Positions 1 to 6,022 of a stretch of 9,164 nt of DNA are shown here, one piece after another; position 1 is the first letter of the stretch, and each line of letters begins with the position of its first letter. A program made the position numbers and the translations under genes. This DNA is from Chlamydiota bacterium (GTDB lineage: Bacteria; Chlamydiota; Chlamydiia; Chlamydiales; SM23-39): NCBI GenBank assembly GCA_021772195.1, contig JAJFML010000184.1, positions 1-9,164 on the forward strand. The letters are read 5' to 3'. The notes under the pieces were generated by a model. That model worked only from the letters and a program-made list of their open reading frames with translations. It did no database searches and was not told the origin of the DNA.

Positions 1-92
1 AAATGATAAAAATAGCCAAGGAAATAAATGAACAAGTAGAACTGCTCCTAAGAGAGAATCCAGACTTAAGAAGAGACAAGATAGCGCTATAA
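1..92 (+). CDS. C-terminal end of an unidentified protein (partial, runs in from the left)
   Basis: The frame beginning at base 3 is open for 29 codons and stops at TAA (90-92). It encodes a charged, helix-prone tail that ends in NPDLRRDKIAL. There is an ATG at 3-5, but no upstream sequence is visible to judge whether it is a start, so I read this as the end of a longer gene. I do not recognise the family. The open stretch is short enough to occur by chance. The gene ends just before the region where the insertion sequence begins, so its tail may have been altered by that insertion. Confidence 0.35.
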   Translation, partial: MIKIAKEINEQVELLLRENPDLRRDKIAL

Positions 93-245
93 ACAACCTG
101 AAATTTTCAAAAATGAAATGTTTACCTTTCTTTTATAAGACACTGAATAATTGCTATATTTCAGATCTTCGCAAATAGTTGACCTTGGAGATCGGATTAA
201 ACCTTGATGGTTAAGAAACCTCTGATCAACTCAGGTGAGGCCGCG

Positions 246-312
246 ACTTTTTAGCAGGCTTCGCCAGCAACAAAAGCCTCGTAGAGGGGGGCAAGCAAAG
301 CTTGCTCCCTTT
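246..312 (+). repeat. Two consecutive triloop hairpins in the transposase leader
   Basis: The first hairpin spans about 246-279. Its core is GCAGGC (254-259), loop TTC, GCCAGC (263-268), with one A-A mismatch, and it extends imperfectly through T-rich and A-rich flanks. The second has the perfect core GCAAGC (291-296), loop AAA, GCTTGC (300-305). It continues outward through G-C and G-T pairs to about 284-312. Both lie upstream of the larger perfect hairpin at 321-363. They may shield the transposase gene from outside transcription or belong to an element end; neither role is shown by the sequence. Confidence 0.6.
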
Positions 313-320
313 CTTATTTT

Positions 321-363
321 ACCCGATGGTAATAAGCGGCTTTGCCGCTTATTACCATCGGGT
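321..363 (+). repeat. Perfect 20-bp inverted repeat with 3-nt loop upstream of the transposase
   Basis: Bases 321-340 are the exact reverse complement of 344-363, with TTT as loop. The left arm begins ACCCGATGG and ends AAGCGGC. The hairpin ends 56 bases before the transposase ATG and is followed by the T/A-rich run TTATCTATTTATTATTTT, so it could act as a rho-independent-like terminator for transcripts entering the element. Insertion sequences often protect themselves this way against read-through expression of their transposase. That role here is inference; the palindrome itself is certain. Confidence 0.8.
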
Positions 364-419
364 TTATCTATTTATTATTTTAGGTTAAAATCTCTCCTCA
401 TTTCTAACAGGAGAAGAAT

Positions 420-1370
420 ATGTCTCAACTCACCTTTGCTAGCATGACCCCAAAACATAAATCAAAACTTAGAAAAGAAAAGTTTCTGGAAGAAATGAAA
501 CAGGTGCTTCCCTGGAGGAAAATCGCTCAGTTGATTAAACCCTATTACTACAATAACAAAGCTGGAAGACCTGCTTATGATCTCATGTTAATGGTTAAGA
601 TCTACTGCTTACAGCAGTGGTACCGACTAGGAGATTTATCCATGGAAGAAGAGATCTACGATAGAAAATCCTTTGTGAAATTTTTAGATATAGACCTGAT
701 GATAGACAAGATCCCAGACGAAACGACGATCTTAAATTTCAGACATTTGTTAGAGGAGCACGGATTGACTGAGCAGATTTTTTATCTCATCAACAAAATG
801 CTCAAGAAAAAGGGTTTGATGATGAAAGAAGGAACCATAGTAGATGCCACAATTATTAGCAGTCCTAGCAGCACCAAGAACAAAGATGGTAAACGAGACC
901 CCGAGATGAAATCTACTAGAAAAAATGGCCAGTGGTACTTTGGTTTTAAAAGCCATATAGGGGTAGATCAGAAAAGTGGGTTAACGCATTCAGTTGAAGT
1001 GACAGATGCAAAAGTATCAGATAGAGAAAAATTTGAAGATTTACTGCACGGCGAAGAAAAAGCTATTTTTGGCGACAAGGGCTATGTGCATAAAAAAGAT
1101 AAGCATTTAGCTAGAGATGCAGAGATATATTGGGGAATATTAGACAGGCGCAGCAATGTAAGACCGCTCAGCAAAAAGCAAAAAAAGCGAAACCTCAGAT
1201 TATCTAAAGTAAGAGCAAAAGTAGAACATCCATTTCGAATAGTAAAAGATCTGTGGGGACATCGAAAAACAAGATACAGAGGTCTTAAGAAAAATCGAAG
1301 CCAAATGTATATGCTTTTTGCATTATCGAATATGTATATGGCTAGAAAACATTTTCAACCAGCAACCTAG
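420..1370 (+). CDS. IS5-family DDE transposase
   Basis: This 316-residue protein matches the IS5 (E. coli InsH) transposase family over its whole length. It has an N-terminal DUF772-type region, including FLEEMKQVLPW and the WY-L-D--ME pattern near residues 67-76. A DDE_Tnp_1 catalytic domain follows. The expected acidic triad is present: D142 in VDATI, D219 in GDKGY and E269 in KVEHPFR. The family motif SPSSTKNKDGKRDPEM (148-163) is also intact. Length is close to the usual 320-340. The start is well supported: AGGAG at 409-413 lies 6 bases upstream of ATG 420. No frameshift or stop is seen, so the enzyme is probably functional or only recently inactive. It catalyses cut-and-paste or copy-type movement of its own element, probably preferring short CTAG-like targets as relatives do. 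Confidence 0.95.
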   Translation: MSQLTFASMTPKHKSKLRKEKFLEEMKQVLPWRKIAQLIKPYYYNNKAGRPAYDLMLMVKIYCLQQWYRLGDLSMEEEIYDRKSFVKFLDIDLMIDKIPDETTILNFRHLLEEHGLTEQIFYLINKMLKKKGLMMKEGTIVDATIISSPSSTKNKDGKRDPEMKSTRKNGQWYFGFKSHIGVDQKSGLTHSVEVTDAKVSDREKFEDLLHGEEKAIFGDKGYVHKKDKHLARDAEIYWGILDRRSNVRPLSKKQKKRNLRLSKVRAKVEHPFRIVKDLWGHRKTRYRGLKKNRSQMYMLFALSNMYMARKHFQPAT

Positions 1371-1378
1371 ACCTACAA

Positions 1379-1421
1379 TACTGCCCTCAAGTAGCCATTT
1401 TAGGGCTACTTGAGGGCAGTA
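1379..1421 (+). repeat. 18-bp perfect hairpin just after the transposase gene
   Basis: TACTGCCCTCAAGTAGCC (1379-1396) pairs perfectly with 1404-1421 around the 7-base loop ATTTTAG. It begins 9 bases after the transposase stop codon, where a terminator would be expected. However, neither strand has a run of T after the stem (plus strand continues AAGAAAGATTT). It may instead stabilise the transposase mRNA 3' end or block incoming transcription. Confidence 0.7.
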
Positions 1422-1435
1422 AAGAAAGATTTATA

Positions 1436-1503
1436 GGGGAAACACCTTGAATAACCGGCATTTTTTGTCGGTTTTTTCAAAAGAGGCATTATTCAGATTA
1501 TCC
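1436..1503. repeat. Two inverted IS5-end-like motifs (68 bp)
   Basis: GGGGAAACACCTTGAATAACC (1436-1456) and, on the opposite strand, GGATAATCTGAATAATGCC (1503-1485) are imperfect inverted copies sharing TGAATAA. Both have the general form of IS5-family terminal repeats. The second is taken as the right end of the IS. The first, in opposite orientation inside it, could be the end of a nested or lost element, so the 68-bp unit may be a small MITE-like remnant. The sequence between them contains a short stem, CCGGCATTTTTTGTCGG-like. Confidence 0.3.
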
Positions 1504-1657
1504 TAAAGGAGACTCCTATTACCACAGATATTATATCTCTCTAACTATAAAATTTTTGCTGAGATGTTCAAAATCATTTCTAGTTTAATTTCTAGGGAAG
1601 AGCTAAAATGTAGCAGTTAATTAGAGTCTACTTGATTTGACCTTTGTAGAAAAAAAT

Positions 1658-1870
1658 ATGGATTCCATGAATAAGTATCCTTTAGTTGCAATAGCTATGA
1701 TAATTGGATTTTCAATAGTTTCAGTTCTTTTAGCTTTATGGCCTTCTGTGGTAAGAGATAGGATTCTAAAGCGCTCTTGGCGTCGATATTTTTTTTATAT
1801 TGTATTCATTCTTTTTTTAATTGGAGTTGGGCTTTATCTTTCTGATGGGAACACTCTCTTCCTTTTTTAA
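1658..1870 (+). CDS. Small two-helix membrane protein, unknown function
   Basis: I do not recognise this family. With ATG 1658 the product is 70 residues. In-frame alternatives are TTG at 1637 and a later ATG at 1667, and no clear Shine-Dalgarno sequence decides between them. Two hydrophobic stretches are obvious: roughly residues 7-27 (YPLVAIAMIIGFSIVSVLLA) and 45-63 (YFFYIVFILFLIGVGLYL). They are joined by a strongly basic loop (RDRILKRSWRR), which predicts a hairpin with the loop in the cytoplasm. It stands alone between the insertion sequence and the tRNA genes. A weak hairpin, ATGATG-AAG-CATCAT (1883-1897), follows 12 bases after the stop. It could be a genuine small membrane protein or a chance hydrophobic frame in AT-rich DNA. 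Confidence 0.45.
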   Translation: MDSMNKYPLVAIAMIIGFSIVSVLLALWPSVVRDRILKRSWRRYFFYIVFILFLIGVGLYLSDGNTLFLF

Positions 1871-2160
1871 TATTAAACAAACATGATGAAGCATCATTCA
1901 TATTAAATTATAATTTTCACATATGACAATATCACTCTAAATTTTTTCAAAACTACCCACCAATACACCTGCGATGCCATATACATTCTTTGGTAATTAC
2001 AACCTTTTTGTGCTTTTTAGAGATAGAAACATCTCAATAAAGACTTGAACCTACGTTTGTTTTGTCTGCTTTCATTTAGTCTAGTGCGTAAAATTTGCGT
2101 AATTTCTGAAAAAATGCCGCTGAATTACGTAAGTATTTTTTATTGGATTTCATAGAGGGA
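1871..2160. other. Gene-free AT-rich stretch with one terminator-like hairpin
   Basis: I see no convincing gene here. The one structure worth noting is TTGCGTAATT (2095-2104), which pairs with AATTACGTAA (2123-2132) through one G-T pair and an 18-base loop. It is followed on the plus strand by GTATTTTTTATT. This could be a weak plus-strand terminator. On the minus strand it could end transcripts coming from the tRNA genes, although the T-run there is shorter (ATTTTACG). Confidence 0.4.
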
Positions 2161-2376
2161 TGGGTTTCCCCCATTCGGAGCTTGAGATAGATTTTTGCAA
2201 ATATCGACGAACCCGCAGTACGATCGTACGCGTGAGGAGGATTTGTGAAAATATACTCATGAAACGGATGGGGGTTCCCCCAATTATAGCGCTGATAGAT
2301 TTGGAAAAATATCGACGAGCCCGCAGTACGATCGTACGCGCGAGGAGGATTTTTTCGAAGATGCCTGTGATAGAAT
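2161..2376 (-). repeat. Tandem 108-bp repeat immediately downstream of tRNA-Tyr
   Basis: Two units, 2161-2268 and 2269-2376, repeat with a period of exactly 108 bases. The best-conserved block is 2199-2244 against 2307-2352, with 2 differences in 46 bases. Each block contains the 12-base perfect palindrome GTACGATCGTAC (2218-2229 and 2326-2337). The rest of each unit is more diverged. TGGGGG at 2269-2274 lies exactly 108 bases from TGGGGG at 2377-2382, which is the complement of the last six bases (CCCCCA) of tRNA-Tyr. Each unit therefore carries a copy of the tRNA 3' tip at its far end, degenerate in the outer unit (TGGGTT at 2161). The layout recalls the E. coli tyrT locus, where longer tandem repeats begin with the tRNA-Tyr 3' end. 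The unit is probably transcribed with the tRNA. Confidence 0.9.
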
Positions 2377-2458
2377 TGGGGGCGGTGTGACTCGAACACA
2401 CGAAGACCGAAGTCGAGAGATTTACAGTCTCTTGCAATTGCCGCTATGCGACACCCCC
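2377..2458 (-). tRNA. tRNA-Tyr (anticodon GTA)
   Basis: The minus-strand sequence folds into a type II cloverleaf. The 7-bp acceptor stem is GGGGGTG with CGCCCCC (one T-G pair) and the discriminator is A. The D-stem is GCA/TGC. The anticodon arm AGAGA-CTGTAAA-TCTCT gives anticodon GTA. The long variable arm contains GAC-TTCG-GTC, a stable UUCG tetraloop, as bacterial tRNA-Tyr requires. The T-arm is GTGTG-TTCGAGT-CACAC. CCA is not encoded. It lies 14 bases downstream of tRNA-Thr on the same strand, presumably one transcript. The order Thr(TGT)-Tyr(GTA) is the same as the start of the E. coli thrU-tyrU-glyT-thrT-tufB cluster. No glycine tRNA or tuf follows here; the tandem repeat does. Confidence 0.96.
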
Positions 2459-2472
2459 TTTGGAAAGGAGAA

Positions 2473-2545
2473 TGCTGGAGAAAGGAATTGAACCCTCAAC
2501 CGTCCGATTACAAGTCGGGTGCTCTACCAATTGAGCTACTCCAGC
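2473..2545 (-). tRNA. tRNA-Thr (anticodon TGT)
   Basis: A standard 73-base cloverleaf is read on the minus strand. The acceptor GCTGGAG pairs with CTCCAGC and the discriminator is A. The D-arm contains the canonical AGCTCAATTGGTAGAGC. The anticodon loop CTTGTAA gives anticodon TGT. The T-arm GAGGG-TTCAATT-CCTTT is closed by one G-T and A-T pairs. CCA is not encoded. It is the first gene of the Thr-Tyr pair, downstream of a recognisable promoter at 2561-2590. Confidence 0.97.
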
Positions 2546-2560
2546 GTTTAATTAGGCGAA

Positions 2561-2590
2561 ATATTAGCAAATATTAGGAATTACGCTCAA
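2561..2590 (-). promoter_or_regulatory. Putative housekeeping-sigma promoter for tRNA-Thr/Tyr
   Basis: On the minus strand TTGAGC (2590-2585) lies 18 bases from TAATAT (2566-2561), close to the TTGACA/TATAAT consensus. Transcription would start a few bases before the tRNA-Thr 5' end, which is 15 bases from the -10 element. A second TAATAT at 2576-2571 is an alternative -10. The -35 element overlaps the stop codon of the upstream SEC-C gene. Confidence 0.55.
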
Positions 2591-2904
2591 GAGTTCTCTT
2601 CATCTGTTTTTTTTTCTTCCTCTTTTTTAGAAGGAGATGCTTCCTTTTTTTCTTCTGGAGTAGGTGGTTTTGGTGCGTTTTGATTTTGCGTTAAAGAGGC
2701 GGTAATTTTTCTGTTAGAAAGAGAGGGAGCTGTAATATTGTTCTGGAAGAAAGAGGTTAGACCTGAACTTTTGGAGAGCAGATCAGCGTTTTGATCTAGC
2801 TTTGTTGCCATGTATCTACGCCCGAGCATTTTCGATTCGCAACATTTTTTGAATTTTTTCCCGGATCCGCATGGGCAGGGATCATTTCTTCCTATTTTCT
2901 TCAT
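2587..2904 (-). CDS. Small SEC-C zinc-knuckle protein with charged tail
   Basis: The 105-residue product begins with a textbook SEC-C motif, the zinc-binding element at the SecA C-terminus and in YecA/YchJ-type proteins. The motif is [16 protein letters not shown], with C10, C12, C21 and C22 as ligands. In SecA this knuckle contacts SecB and, through SecB, unfolded clients. Here it is not attached to SecA or any other recognisable domain. Residues 23-75 are low in hydrophobicity with no clear fold. Residues 76-105 are a disordered, lysine/glutamate/proline-rich tail ending in [11 protein letters not shown]. The start is supported by AAGGA 7 bases upstream of the ATG. It is divergent from the ttcA cluster and followed by tRNA-Thr on the same strand. 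A role in protein export or metal or nucleic-acid binding is possible but not shown. Confidence 0.85.
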   Translation of the reverse strand: MKKIGRNDPCPCGSGKKFKKCCESKMLGRRYMATKLDQNADLLSKSSGLTSFFQNNITAPSLSNRKITASLTQNQNAPKPPTPEEKKEASPSKKEEEKKTDEENS

Positions 2905-2947
2905 TATTTCGTCCTTTTTGGGAGAAAGATTAACATATTCATCGATC

Positions 2948-2976
2948 TTTTGTCCATGGGAGCGTATAGTTATACT
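2948..2976 (+). promoter_or_regulatory. Putative promoter of the ttcA-putP-surE cluster
   Basis: TATACT (2971-2976) matches the -10 consensus at 5 of 6 bases. The -35 region 17 bases upstream (TTTTGT, 2948-2953) is weak. A start near 2983 leaves a leader of about 15 bases before ATG 2998, which argues against the longer frame opening at TTG 2950. The alternative -10 TATAGT (2965-2970) overlaps. Confidence 0.35.
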
Positions 2977-2997
2977 ATCTTTTTTGAGAAAAAATTT

Positions 2998-3738
2998 ATG
3001 AAATATCCCGTAGCATCACCTCCATGGACCCTTCTTGGCAAAGGGATCGAGAGCAGAGTCAGAAAAGCAATTAAAGAATTTAATTTACTAGATGATGCAA
3101 ACTCTGTAGCCGTTGCCCTTAGTGGCGGCAAGGACAGCTTGACACTACTTTATATGCTGAAGGCAATCATAGGTAAAGGCGTGCCAGACGCTAAGCTGTA
3201 CGCCATCCATGTAGATGGTGAATTTTCATGCGGCGCTGGCATTAGCGGCAGCTATTTAAAGGGCATCTGCAAAGAAATGGATATACCTCTCATTGTAAAA
3301 GAGTGTGACTAGAAGAGAGAGAAACTAGAATGTTACAGCTGCTCAAGAGAGAGAAGAAAACTTCTTTTTGATGCAGCAAAAGAGGTAGGTGTTAAACACA
3401 TTGCCTTCGGTCACCACAGAGATGATTCAATTCAAACACTTTTGCTAAATCTACTTCACAAAGCAGAATTTAGCGCGAATCTACCCAAAGTACCAATGAT
3501 CCATTTTGGTGTCACAATTATTAGACCTCTTATCTACGTCTCAGAAAAAGAGATCATTGAATTTGCAAAGCGCTATGAGTTTCAGCGCATTACTTGCCAG
3601 TGTCCAGTGGGACAAGATTCGAAGAGAAAAGTTGCAGACAGGCTAATAGACACATTGGAACAGCACTTTCCAAATGCTCGCAGCAATCTATTTAAAGCTG
3701 CAAAAAATTATGGATCGAATAAAGCACTATCGCCATAA
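2998..3738 (+). pseudogene. ttcA: TtcA-like tRNA 2-thiocytidine synthetase interrupted by an in-frame TAG
   Basis: TtcA is a cytosolic ATP-dependent PP-loop enzyme that thiolates C32 of certain tRNAs using a [4Fe-4S] cluster. From ATG 2998 the frame would encode 246 residues. It has the PP-loop SGGKDS (42-47), the cluster motif CYSC (C112, C115) followed by SRERR, the GHHRDD motif (138-143), RPLIYVSEKEI and a late Cys pair (C200, C202). A TAG at 3310-3312, codon 105, splits it. There is no frameshift and both halves stay in one frame with every key motif intact. The stop falls in the variable linker just before CYSC, where one C-to-T change in a CAG codon would create it. The next in-frame ATG (3496) lies after CYSC and GHHRDD, so internal restart could not give a working enzyme. 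Options are recent inactivation, stop read-through or a sequencing error. The start has only a weak SD (GAG, 2986-2988). Confidence 0.85.
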
Positions 3739-3764
3739 ATTTCTTTACCTGCTATGTTTGATGC

Positions 3765-5240
3765 ATGAAATTACAAGAAATCATCACATTTTCCATTTAC
3801 TTTGCAGCCCTCCTTTTAGTGGGACTACTTTCCTCTAGAAAACAGCAGTCTGAAGTTGACTACATCATGGGAGGCAGATCATTGAACTTTTGGCTAACTG
3901 CACTATCCGCTCATGCAAGTGATATGAGCTCATGGCTTTTTCTTGCATACCCTGCTCTGATTTATGTAGGAGGCATGCCAAATGCATTTGCAGCAATTGG
4001 GCTTACTTTCTGCATGTATCTCAACTGGCAATTCATCGCTCCTAAAATTCGAATCGCAACAGAACAGACCACTAGCCTCACTTTAAGCGCCTTTTTTGAA
4101 AATAGATTGGCTGATAAATCAAACATTTTACGCATCGTCTCTGCTCTCGCGTCTCTACTATTTTATACCATCTACATTGCGGCAGGACTTGTTGGAATGG
4201 GTATTTTAGTCGAATCTCTCTTCGACATCCCCTACTATGTCGGTATCATCATCGGACTTCTTATCGTTATGATTTATGTGTTCGCAGGAGGTTATAAGAC
4301 AGTTGCTTGGATCGATCTCTTCCAAGGATTCTTCTTACTCGCTGTCATTCTCTTTATTCCTGCTATGCTTATCAGCCAAATAGGTGGTTTTTCTCCCATA
4401 TTAAAAGTGATCCATGAGCATGGCATATCTACAAAGTTAATTCCCAATTTTGAACCTTGGACTCTGTGGACTCTTTTTAGCCTCATGATGGGCTGGGGGC
4501 TTGGCTATTTTGGACAACCTCATATTCTCACAAAATTTATGGGAATTAAAAACGTCTCCGATATGGCAAAGTCAAAGTATGTGGGAATCAGTTGGCAAAT
4601 CTTAGCTCTTGGCGGCGCCACTTTAGTCGGTCTCATTGGCATCTATCTCTTTCAGCCGGGAATGGTGATGCCAGATGGCACTGTTCTTTCAGCATTCAAG
4701 CCTGAAGAAGTCATCATTGAAACAGCCAAACTTCACCTACCTGGAATTGTCTCCTCACTTGTTCTCTGCGCGGTCCTTGCAGCTACCACGAATGTGATGG
4801 CAGCTCAAATTCTTGTTGTCGCATCGAGTCTCTCTGAAGATTTTTACAAAACACTCGTCAATAAAGAAGCTTCAGGAAAAACACTCTTGAGAGTATCTAG
4901 AATCTCCGTTGTACTGATTTCTCTCATCGCTTTTTTCATAGCCTCTCTTAAAACTGCTACAATATATGGACTGGTACTCTATGCCTGGTCAGGATTAGGC
5001 GGTACTTTTGGCCCCCTCCTTATCGCTTGCCTCTACTCAAAAAACATTAACCGCTTTGGCGGTATTTGGGGCGTAATTATAGGCGCTCTTTTTGGAACAT
5101 TTTGGCCTGCAGTTGAAAAGGCATATGGATTACATTTCCCTGCTATGTTTGCAGCGTTTCTCGCAAGCTCCTTTACCATTTATTTCGTTTCCTATATTAC
5201 TAGGAATAAATACTCAGTCGATATGGAGTTAGACGGATGA
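3765..5240 (+). CDS. putP: PutP-like sodium/solute (proline-type) symporter
   Basis: This 491-residue protein belongs to the SSS family and aligns with E. coli PutP end to end. It has about 13 membrane helices and imports a small solute, most likely proline, across the inner membrane with a cation. Landmarks are YIMGGRSL (33-40), LTALSAHASDMSSW (44-57), in which D53 corresponds to the PutP sodium-site D55, the invariant MGWGLGYFGQPHIL (242-255), SSLSEDFYK (354-362) and YAWSGLGGTFGP (406-417). The other half of the Na2 site differs: PutP S340 and T341 align with N343 and V344 in AATTNVMAAQ, so coupling-ion or substrate details may differ. ATG 3765 is the first start after an in-frame TGA (3759-3761). 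It has no visible Shine-Dalgarno, 26 bases after the ttcA stop. The stop overlaps the surE start (ATGA), implying coupled translation. Confidence 0.9.
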   Translation: MKLQEIITFSIYFAALLLVGLLSSRKQQSEVDYIMGGRSLNFWLTALSAHASDMSSWLFLAYPALIYVGGMPNAFAAIGLTFCMYLNWQFIAPKIRIATEQTTSLTLSAFFENRLADKSNILRIVSALASLLFYTIYIAAGLVGMGILVESLFDIPYYVGIIIGLLIVMIYVFAGGYKTVAWIDLFQGFFLLAVILFIPAMLISQIGGFSPILKVIHEHGISTKLIPNFEPWTLWTLFSLMMGWGLGYFGQPHILTKFMGIKNVSDMAKSKYVGISWQILALGGATLVGLIGIYLFQPGMVMPDGTVLSAFKPEEVIIETAKLHLPGIVSSLVLCAVLAATTNVMAAQILVVASSLSEDFYKTLVNKEASGKTLLRVSRISVVLISLIAFFIASLKTATIYGLVLYAWSGLGGTFGPLLIACLYSKNINRFGGIWGVIIGALFGTFWPAVEKAYGLHFPAMFAAFLASSFTIYFVSYITRNKYSVDMELDG

Positions 5241-6022
5241 AGCCAATAGTACTCATGGTTAATGATGATGGGATCAATGCTCCAGGACTCAAACACCTCT
5301 TCCACGCTCTGAAAGATAAAGTCGATCTAACTGTAGTTGCGCCCTTGCATGAAAAGTCTGGCGCAGGTCTTTCGATGACACTGACTAAACCGCTCCGTAT
5401 CCTTAAAAAACCATTTGAAGGCATTGAGGCTTTTACAGTCAATGGCACGCCTGCTGACTGCGTTAAACTAGCACTCACCAGTCTCTATGAAACACCTCCC
5501 GATCTAATTGTATCAGGCATCAATCGCGGCTCCAATGCAGGAAGAAATGTCCTCTACAGCGGCACGATTGGCGGCGTCATCGAAGGCGTCTATAGAAATA
5601 GTATTCAGGGAATTGCTTTTTCATCATGTGAATATGAAAACACCTCCTATGAACCGCTTCAAAAATATGTCTATCCGATTATTCAACATGTTTTAGAACA
5701 CCCTCTTCCAACCGGAACATTTTTAAATGTCAACTTTCCAAGACATACAGAGTCTCCCGTTAAAGGGCTCAAATTTGCAAAACAGGGACGTAGCTTTTGG
5801 ACGGACAACCCGGATAAACGCTCCCACCCCGAAGGCGATCATTACTACTGGCTAGGTGGAAAATGGCGCGATCATGATGAAGAGCCTGAGAGCGATGTCC
5901 ATCTCCTAGGACAAGGTTATATCTCTGCAGTTCCTATCCATGTCAATGAGCTGACCGATCACAACCACTTTGAGAAGCACAAAACAATCTTTGAAGATTA
6001 TTTCGATGAATACTCCTTCTAA
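5237..6022 (+). CDS. surE: SurE survival protein, 5'/3'-nucleotidase
   Basis: SurE is a cytosolic, divalent-metal-dependent nucleoside monophosphate phosphatase, also active on short polyphosphate in relatives. The 261-residue product has the expected length. The metal-site motif VNDDG (N9, D10, D11) is present, as are S41 in EKSGAG and N96 in SGINRGSN, matching the four ligand positions known in the family. GTPADCVKLAL (70-80), YSGTIGGVIEG (107-117) and the C-terminal SAVPIHVNELTDH are also typical. ATG 5237 overlaps the putP TGA by four bases (ATGA), so translation probably depends on putP ribosomes, and no separate promoter is seen. The link to putP is likely operon economy rather than a shared pathway. 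No defect is visible. Confidence 0.95.
   Translation: MKPIVLMVNDDGINAPGLKHLFHALKDKVDLTVVAPLHEKSGAGLSMTLTKPLRILKKPFEGIEAFTVNGTPADCVKLALTSLYETPPDLIVSGINRGSNAGRNVLYSGTIGGVIEGVYRNSIQGIAFSSCEYENTSYEPLQKYVYPIIQHVLEHPLPTGTFLNVNFPRHTESPVKGLKFAKQGRSFWTDNPDKRSHPEGDHYYWLGGKWRDHDEEPESDVHLLGQGYISAVPIHVNELTDHNHFEKHKTIFEDYFDEYSF

Larger units (their letters stand above)
136..1503 (+). mobile_element. IS5-family insertion sequence, ends approximate
   Basis: The core is an intact IS5-type transposase gene (420-1370). The ends are inferred. On the right, 1488-1503 read on the minus strand gives GGATAATCTGAATAA, which has the layout of known IS5/IS903 termini (GG, seven bases, then GAATAA). On the left, 143-151 carries the same CTGAATAAT in inverted orientation, followed by a matching GC/CT context. 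About 11 bases match, and I see no convincing target-site duplication. An alternative left end near 215, reading GAAACCTCTGATCAA, matches 9 of 15 bases. With the outer ends the element is about 1.37 kb, longer than E. coli IS5 (about 1.2 kb), because of a roughly 280-bp hairpin-rich leader. Presence of the element is secure; the boundaries are not. Confidence 0.5.

Noticed and set aside
235..447. 70-codon plus-strand frame through the hairpins into the transposase start
   Set aside because: It is produced by palindromic sequence, overlaps the transposase start in another frame and shows no family similarity.
136..1507. Target-site duplication flanking the IS
   Set aside because: Candidate flanks TTTA (132-135) and TAAA (1504-1507) are not direct repeats, so no duplication is claimed.
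2161..2376. CRISPR array
   Set aside because: Only two units, with similarity across the whole 108-bp period rather than short identical repeats with unique spacers, and no cas gene nearby.
2076..2437. Arg-rich open frames on both strands across the tandem repeat (repeating motifs such as NPPRAYDRTAGSSIF and ARTIVLRARR)
   Set aside because: The 108-bp unit is a multiple of three, so any stop-free frame repeats itself; frames are open on both strands and run into the tRNA-Tyr gene, with no ribosome binding site. They resemble the small Arg-rich frame reported at E. coli tyrT, but I have no evidence of translation.
2950..2997. Longer N-terminus for TtcA from TTG 2950
   Set aside because: The extra residues match nothing in the family and overlap the probable -10 element; ATG 2998 fits better.
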